Shown: positions 41,252-44,944 of the stretch, piece after piece
Numbering within the stretch: position 1 is the stretch's first letter
Layout: each line of letters opens with the position of its first letter
From: an uncultured Arcobacter sp.
GTDB taxonomy: Bacteria > Campylobacterota > Campylobacteria > Campylobacterales > Arcobacteraceae
Reading direction: 5' to 3'
Length of the DNA: 44,944 bases
Assembly: GCA_937860115.1 (NCBI GenBank)
Contig: CALMBI010000091.1
Coordinates: 1-44,944, forward strand
Position numbers and translations under genes: made by a program
The notes under the pieces: generated by a model
What the model was told of the DNA's origin: nothing
The model's input: only the letters and a program-made list of their open reading frames with translations
Databases searched by the model: none

Positions 41252-43564
41252 ATGAAGCTCAATCATGAGATTGATGGGGTACTTAATGGTTATGACTCTT
41301 TAGTTATGGCTTCAAGAACAGATGCGCAAGGTGTGATCACATATGTGAGTAAGGCTTTTGAAAAAATTTCAGGGTATACAAAAGAGGAGCTCATCGGTAA
41401 AAACCATAGCATTATGAGACATGAAGACTCAAAAGATGATTTTTTTAACTACCTTTGGAGCACGATAAAAAGTGGAAAGATCTGGAAAGGTAAAATAAAA
41501 AATAAAGCAAAAAATGGTACAAGTAATTGGACAAAAATGTCTATTGCTCCATATTATGATAAAGATGGAAATCTTTTAGGATATAACTTTATTAGAGAAG
41601 ATATCACAGCAAAAGAAAAAGCAAAAGAGCTCCATAAAAAGGTAAATATTCTTTTAAGAAATGCAATAGATGGCTATCTCCTTATTGATCAAAATATGAT
41701 TATTGAGACTGGATATTCAGATATTTGTATCCAATTTTTCAAAAAACATTATCTTAATGGATTAAAAATAACAGATGTTTTGTTTCATGAAAATGATCTC
41801 AAAGGAAAGAATACTTTTGCTCAAGGGATCGAAGCTATTTTTGGAACAGATGATAAATTTAAAAAAGAGGTATTGTCTTCGTTATTGCCAACAGAAACTG
41901 CCGTGAATGATAAGCATTTTAAAATCTCATATAAAATAATAGATGATTTTCATATTATGGTTATCATTAGAGATGTCTCAGAAGAGATCTATTTACAAAA
42001 CCAATTGGAAGAACAAAACAAAAGACAAAAAATGATTATTCAGATTGTCTCAAATATTAATGATTTTGTTGAGCTAAAAAATTCTTTTGAGTTTTTTATA
42101 GAAAAAATCTATAAAGAGAATAGTTTTAATGAGATAGATCTTCGTGACAATGGTAGAGATATTTTAAGAGAACTTCATACGTTTAAAGGAATTTTTGCAC
42201 AATTATTTTTATGTGAAACACCTGATGCGATACACCATTTAGAAACAAAAGTGATTGATCTTATCAGAACAAAACAAAATGAAGCGGTTGTAGATGATAG
42301 TGAAAATATTAAAACAAAATTTGCTTATGATATGGAAACATTTGATCAAATTATTGGAAGGCATTTTATCACCGAACAACTCAAAATTGAACAAAAATTT
42401 GAAGTGTGTACAGATCTTAAACAACAACTTACCGATCTTATTTTAAATCCAATCAATACTAATTATAAAGTGCAATCGATCATCTCTGAACTTGATTATC
42501 TCTCATATATTTCGATTTATGAAATATTAGAAAAACATGTTGAATATGTGCAGTATTTAGCCGAATTCCTTCATAAACCAGTTGCTTCACTTAAAATTTA
42601 TGGGGATAAATATGTATTGGTTCCACCAGAATTTAGAAATTTTTTGAAAAATCTATTGCATCTTTATAAAAATTCAGTAGATCATGGGATCGAAGATGTT
42701 GATACAATTACAGGTCAAAATGGACATTATGAACTCAATATTGTATGTGAATATTTTCACAAAGATAACTTTTTTTATCTTAATATTTATGATGATGGGA
42801 TAGGTGTTGATACGCAAAAACTTCTCAACAAAGCCTTAGAAAAAGAGCTTATCACTTTTGAAGAGAGTCAAAAATTGACTGATGTTGAAAAACTCGAACT
42901 TCTTTTTTTAGATGGTTTAAGTACAAAAGATGTTGCAAATGAGATCTCAGGTCGTGGTGTAGGGATGGCTGCTTTAAAACAATCATGTCAAGAGCTTGGA
43001 GGTGTTGTAGAGGTTGCGAATAAACCAAATGAGGGGCTTTCATTTTCATTTAAAATCCCAATAAGATCAAAAATAAATTATGACCAAAGTAATCAAAATC
43101 TTGTTGAATTGATGTCTATTTTGGAAGTTGTTTCAAAAAAAATAACACTCTTTTTTGATAAAGATCTAAAGATGAATATTTTAGATGTGAGATATGTAAA
43201 TGACGTAAATCTTGATGATAAGGTCCATTCTATTATTCATCTAAATGATAAAGTAACTATCTCATTTAGTTACACAAAAAATATTATCAAAAAGTATAAA
43301 GATATCTTTTTGGCTGATCTATTTTTAACAGAAAAAGATTTTGAAGATTCTATTTTTGATCTTTCAAATGAGATATTAAATACTTTAGTAGGGCTATCGA
43401 TTCAAGATCTAGAAACAAAAATGGATACACTACTCTCTATTCCACAAACGATCACAAATGAAGAATTACATCAATTGATGAATGAAAAATCAACGAAAAT
43501 TGTAACAATGCTCATACAAACAGATTATGGAAATCTTGTGTGTAAAACAATTCAAAAAGTGTAA
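41252..43564 (+). CDS. PAS - Hpt - CheA-type ATPase - CheX-like phosphatase fusion
   Basis: A 770-residue cytosolic signalling protein. PAS domain at about 12-120 (SKAFEKISGYTKEELIGKNH), a second PAS-like region at about 125-245, a coiled stretch, then a histidine phosphotransfer domain with H309 in RELHTFKG. The ATPase at about 440-605 is of the CheA kind: N box KNSVDHGIE (473-481), DDGIGVD (514-520) and SGRGVGM (566-572), then LGGVVEV. There is no CheW domain; instead residues about 612-770 look like CheX, with DLSNEILN (703-710) matching the D/S-x3-E-x2-N phosphatase motif and TDYGNLV at the end. It may both phosphorylate and dephosphorylate the adjacent receivers. No strong ribosome-binding site precedes ATG 41252. 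Confidence 0.82.
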   Translation: MKLNHEIDGVLNGYDSLVMASRTDAQGVITYVSKAFEKISGYTKEELIGKNHSIMRHEDSKDDFFNYLWSTIKSGKIWKGKIKNKAKNGTSNWTKMSIAPYYDKDGNLLGYNFIREDITAKEKAKELHKKVNILLRNAIDGYLLIDQNMIIETGYSDICIQFFKKHYLNGLKITDVLFHENDLKGKNTFAQGIEAIFGTDDKFKKEVLSSLLPTETAVNDKHFKISYKIIDDFHIMVIIRDVSEEIYLQNQLEEQNKRQKMIIQIVSNINDFVELKNSFEFFIEKIYKENSFNEIDLRDNGRDILRELHTFKGIFAQLFLCETPDAIHHLETKVIDLIRTKQNEAVVDDSENIKTKFAYDMETFDQIIGRHFITEQLKIEQKFEVCTDLKQQLTDLILNPINTNYKVQSIISELDYLSYISIYEILEKHVEYVQYLAEFLHKPVASLKIYGDKYVLVPPEFRNFLKNLLHLYKNSVDHGIEDVDTITGQNGHYELNIVCEYFHKDNFFYLNIYDDGIGVDTQKLLNKALEKELITFEESQKLTDVEKLELLFLDGLSTKDVANEISGRGVGMAALKQSCQELGGVVEVANKPNEGLSFSFKIPIRSKINYDQSNQNLVELMSILEVVSKKITLFFDKDLKMNILDVRYVNDVNLDDKVHSIIHLNDKVTISFSYTKNIIKKYKDIFLADLFLTEKDFEDSIFDLSNEILNTLVGLSIQDLETKMDTLLSIPQTITNEELHQLMNEKSTKIVTMLIQTDYGNLVCKTIQKV

Positions 43565-43590
43565 ATTAAAAAAGAAAGTAAAATAAAATT

Positions 43591-44778
43591 ATGAATGAAG
43601 ATCAATTAATAGATAAATATACAAGTGATAGAGAGTTGCTAGAACTTATTACAGAAGCAACTCAAGATGGTTTATGGGATTGGGATGTGACTAATAACAA
43701 TGTGTTTTTTTCAACTCATTGGAAAAAAATGATTGGTTATGAAGATGATGAAATAGAGAATAATTTCAATGAATGGCTTAAACGTGTTCATCCAGATGAT
43801 GTAGAAAAAGCTATGGAGTGTGTTGAAAATTATGTCAATGGAAGAATCGATACATATGAAAATGTTCATAGATTGCAACATAAAGATGGACATTGGGTAT
43901 GGGTGCTTGATAGAGGAAAAGGGAAATTTGTAAATGGAAAAGTAATAAGAATGGTTGGTTTCCATACTGATATTACTGAACAAAAAGATCTTGAATATCA
44001 ATTAGAACTGAAAGTACATGATGAGATCGAAAAAAACAAACAAAAAGATGATATGCTCAAACAACAAAGTGGTCTAGCTCAAATGGGTGAAATGATCTCT
44101 ATGATTGCTCATCAGTGGAGACAACCATTAGCTTCTATCGCTTCTATTGCAGTGACAATCAAAATCAAAATGGCACTAGCTTCATTTGATACTTCAAATC
44201 AAAAAGGTTTAGATGAATTTATGGAATATCTCAATACTGAAATAGATGATATTGAAAATCTAGTACAGATGCTTACAAGCACTATTGATGATTTTAGAAA
44301 TTTTTATAAGCCAGATAAAGAGGTAGCTCATATCACTATAGAATCTCCAATAAAAAAAGTTTTATCTATCTTAAAACCACAAATAGAACAACAAATTGTA
44401 GAGGTGTCATTGGAATATTTATCTACTAGAACAATAGATATTTATGAAAATGAGATTTTGCAGGTTATTTTAAATATCGTAAAAAATGCACTTGATAACT
44501 TTAAAGAAAGAGATACACAAAATCCAAGGATCCATATCAAAACAGAAGATATTTTTGGAAAAGTGATTGTATCAATTTGTGATAATGGTGGTGGGATCAG
44601 TGAAGATATTATAGGATTTATTTTTGATCCATATTTTTCTACAAAAGATAACAAAAATGGTACAGGACTGGGCCTTTATATGTCAAAAACAATTATCGAA
44701 CAACACCATAAAGGGAAACTCAGTGTCCAAAATAAAAACGATGGTGTATGTTTTCATATAATTTTGGAAAAACAATGA
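43591..44778 (+). CDS. PAS-domain sensor histidine kinase
   Basis: A 395-residue soluble kinase. A PAS_3-type domain spans about 15-135 (DGLWDWDVTNNNVFFS, WKKMIGYEDDEIENN, RVHPDD, DGHWVWVLDRGK, GFHTDITEQK). A coiled linker leads to the dimerisation/phosphoacceptor helix with AQMGEMISMIAHQWRQPLAS, the HQWRQPL variant of the H box very common in Campylobacterota. The ATPase has NIVKNALDNF (N box), ICDNGGGI and FDPYFSTKDNKNGTGLGLYMSK. It has no membrane segment, so it senses a cytosolic cue. It could phosphorylate the OmpR-type regulator or the receivers in this island. Confidence 0.9.
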   Translation: MNEDQLIDKYTSDRELLELITEATQDGLWDWDVTNNNVFFSTHWKKMIGYEDDEIENNFNEWLKRVHPDDVEKAMECVENYVNGRIDTYENVHRLQHKDGHWVWVLDRGKGKFVNGKVIRMVGFHTDITEQKDLEYQLELKVHDEIEKNKQKDDMLKQQSGLAQMGEMISMIAHQWRQPLASIASIAVTIKIKMALASFDTSNQKGLDEFMEYLNTEIDDIENLVQMLTSTIDDFRNFYKPDKEVAHITIESPIKKVLSILKPQIEQQIVEVSLEYLSTRTIDIYENEILQVILNIVKNALDNFKERDTQNPRIHIKTEDIFGKVIVSICDNGGGISEDIIGFIFDPYFSTKDNKNGTGLGLYMSKTIIEQHHKGKLSVQNKNDGVCFHIILEKQ

Positions 44779-44897
44779 AAAAAAGATCCTTTTTTTGGAT
44801 GCAAAATAAGTATATTTTTACCTTTTTAATCCCTATAGCCTTTTTTTTAAGTGTTGTTATTGCTCTTTTTCAATATAAAAATGAAAAAATGGCTTAA
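44775..44897 (+). CDS. Short membrane ORF at the window end, possibly a broken or truncated gene
   Basis: A 40-codon frame starting with ATG that overlaps the kinase TGA (ATGA). The product MKKRSFFWMQNKYIFTFLIP...ALFQYKNEKMA has one membrane helix at about 14-33, like the N-terminus of a periplasmic sensor protein. TAA (44895-44897) and TGA (44898-44900) follow directly, but the same frame then continues open with KKWVAELLFFIIVA to the window edge, hydrophobic again. It may be a pseudogene start, or two separate small frames. I do not recognise it. Confidence 0.35.
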   Translation: MKKRSFFWMQNKYIFTFLIPIAFFLSVVIALFQYKNEKMA

Positions 44898-44944
44898 TGA
44901 AAAAAATGGGTTGCTGAATTATTATTTTTTATTATAGTTGCTTA

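Noticed and set aside
40347..41254. Alternative decoding of TAA as a sense codon
   Set aside because: Many genes in the window end in TAA at the expected protein length (rppH, lysC, oor and suc genes), so TAA is a normal stop in this genome.
1..44944. CRISPR arrays, tRNA or rRNA genes, insertion sequences
   Set aside because: No regularly spaced repeats, no cloverleaf or rRNA sequence that I could recognise, and no transposase-like protein or terminal repeats were seen.

Overview
The window is AT-rich, densely coded DNA from a bacterium of the phylum Campylobacterota (Epsilonproteobacteria). The evidence is a hobA gene (a DnaA partner known only from this phylum), the Helicobacter-like orders rppH-lysC-hobA-holB-folP and ferredoxin-ppx-waaC-like, the four-gene oorDABC operon, and promoters that are mostly a lone TATAAT box. 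A near-complete set of reductive TCA cycle genes and many sensory proteins suggest a free-living chemolithoautotroph of the Sulfurimonas type; the genus is an inference. No rRNA, tRNA, CRISPR array, prophage or insertion sequence was seen.

Layout. 1-1.8 kb: 5' part of rho, and hemW, both on the minus strand. 1.9-5.9 kb: tightly packed plus-strand housekeeping operon rppH-lysC-hobA-holB-folP. 6.0-10.0 kb: potassium-uptake operon with a shortened KdpD-like kinase, a KdpE-like regulator, KtrB-type channel, KtrA-type gating subunit and a small membrane protein. 10.0-12.4 kb (minus): msrB-msrA, two small prepilin-like proteins and proC. 12.5-15.9 kb: uvrA plus a NUDT16-like Nudix hydrolase. 15.9-18.9 kb (minus): inositol-phosphatase family protein, ferredoxin, Ppx/GppA and half of a WaaC-like glycosyltransferase. 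19.0-20.5 kb: a PAS-EAL c-di-GMP phosphodiesterase. 20.6-31.4 kb (minus): carbon metabolism in the order icd, mdh, fumA, fumB, sucC, sucD, a small lipoprotein, oorD, oorA, oorB, oorC. Together these link oxaloacetate to isocitrate via malate, fumarate, succinyl-CoA and 2-oxoglutarate, except for fumarate reductase, which is not in the window. 31.5-39.4 kb: mltG (minus), then a giant AsmA-like envelope protein, dnaB, an unknown two-helix membrane protein and a RhlE-type helicase (plus).

39.4-44.9 kb is the most unusual part: a signalling island with an OmpR-type regulator read divergently from two CheY-like receivers, a PAS-Hpt-CheA-type-ATPase-CheX-like protein, and a PAS histidine kinase. 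Between the divergent genes lies a pair of near-identical inverted sites, each built of AGTGTC-like half-sites 10 bp apart, as expected for OmpR-family operators. The first receiver gene is interrupted by an in-frame TAA. The second receiver is separated from the CheA/CheX-like protein only by an in-frame TAA, which suggests an ancestral REC-PAS-Hpt-ATPase-CheX fusion. The combination of a CheA-type kinase and a CheX-type phosphatase, with the D-x3-E-x2-N signature intact, in one polypeptide is the best candidate for an undescribed system here.
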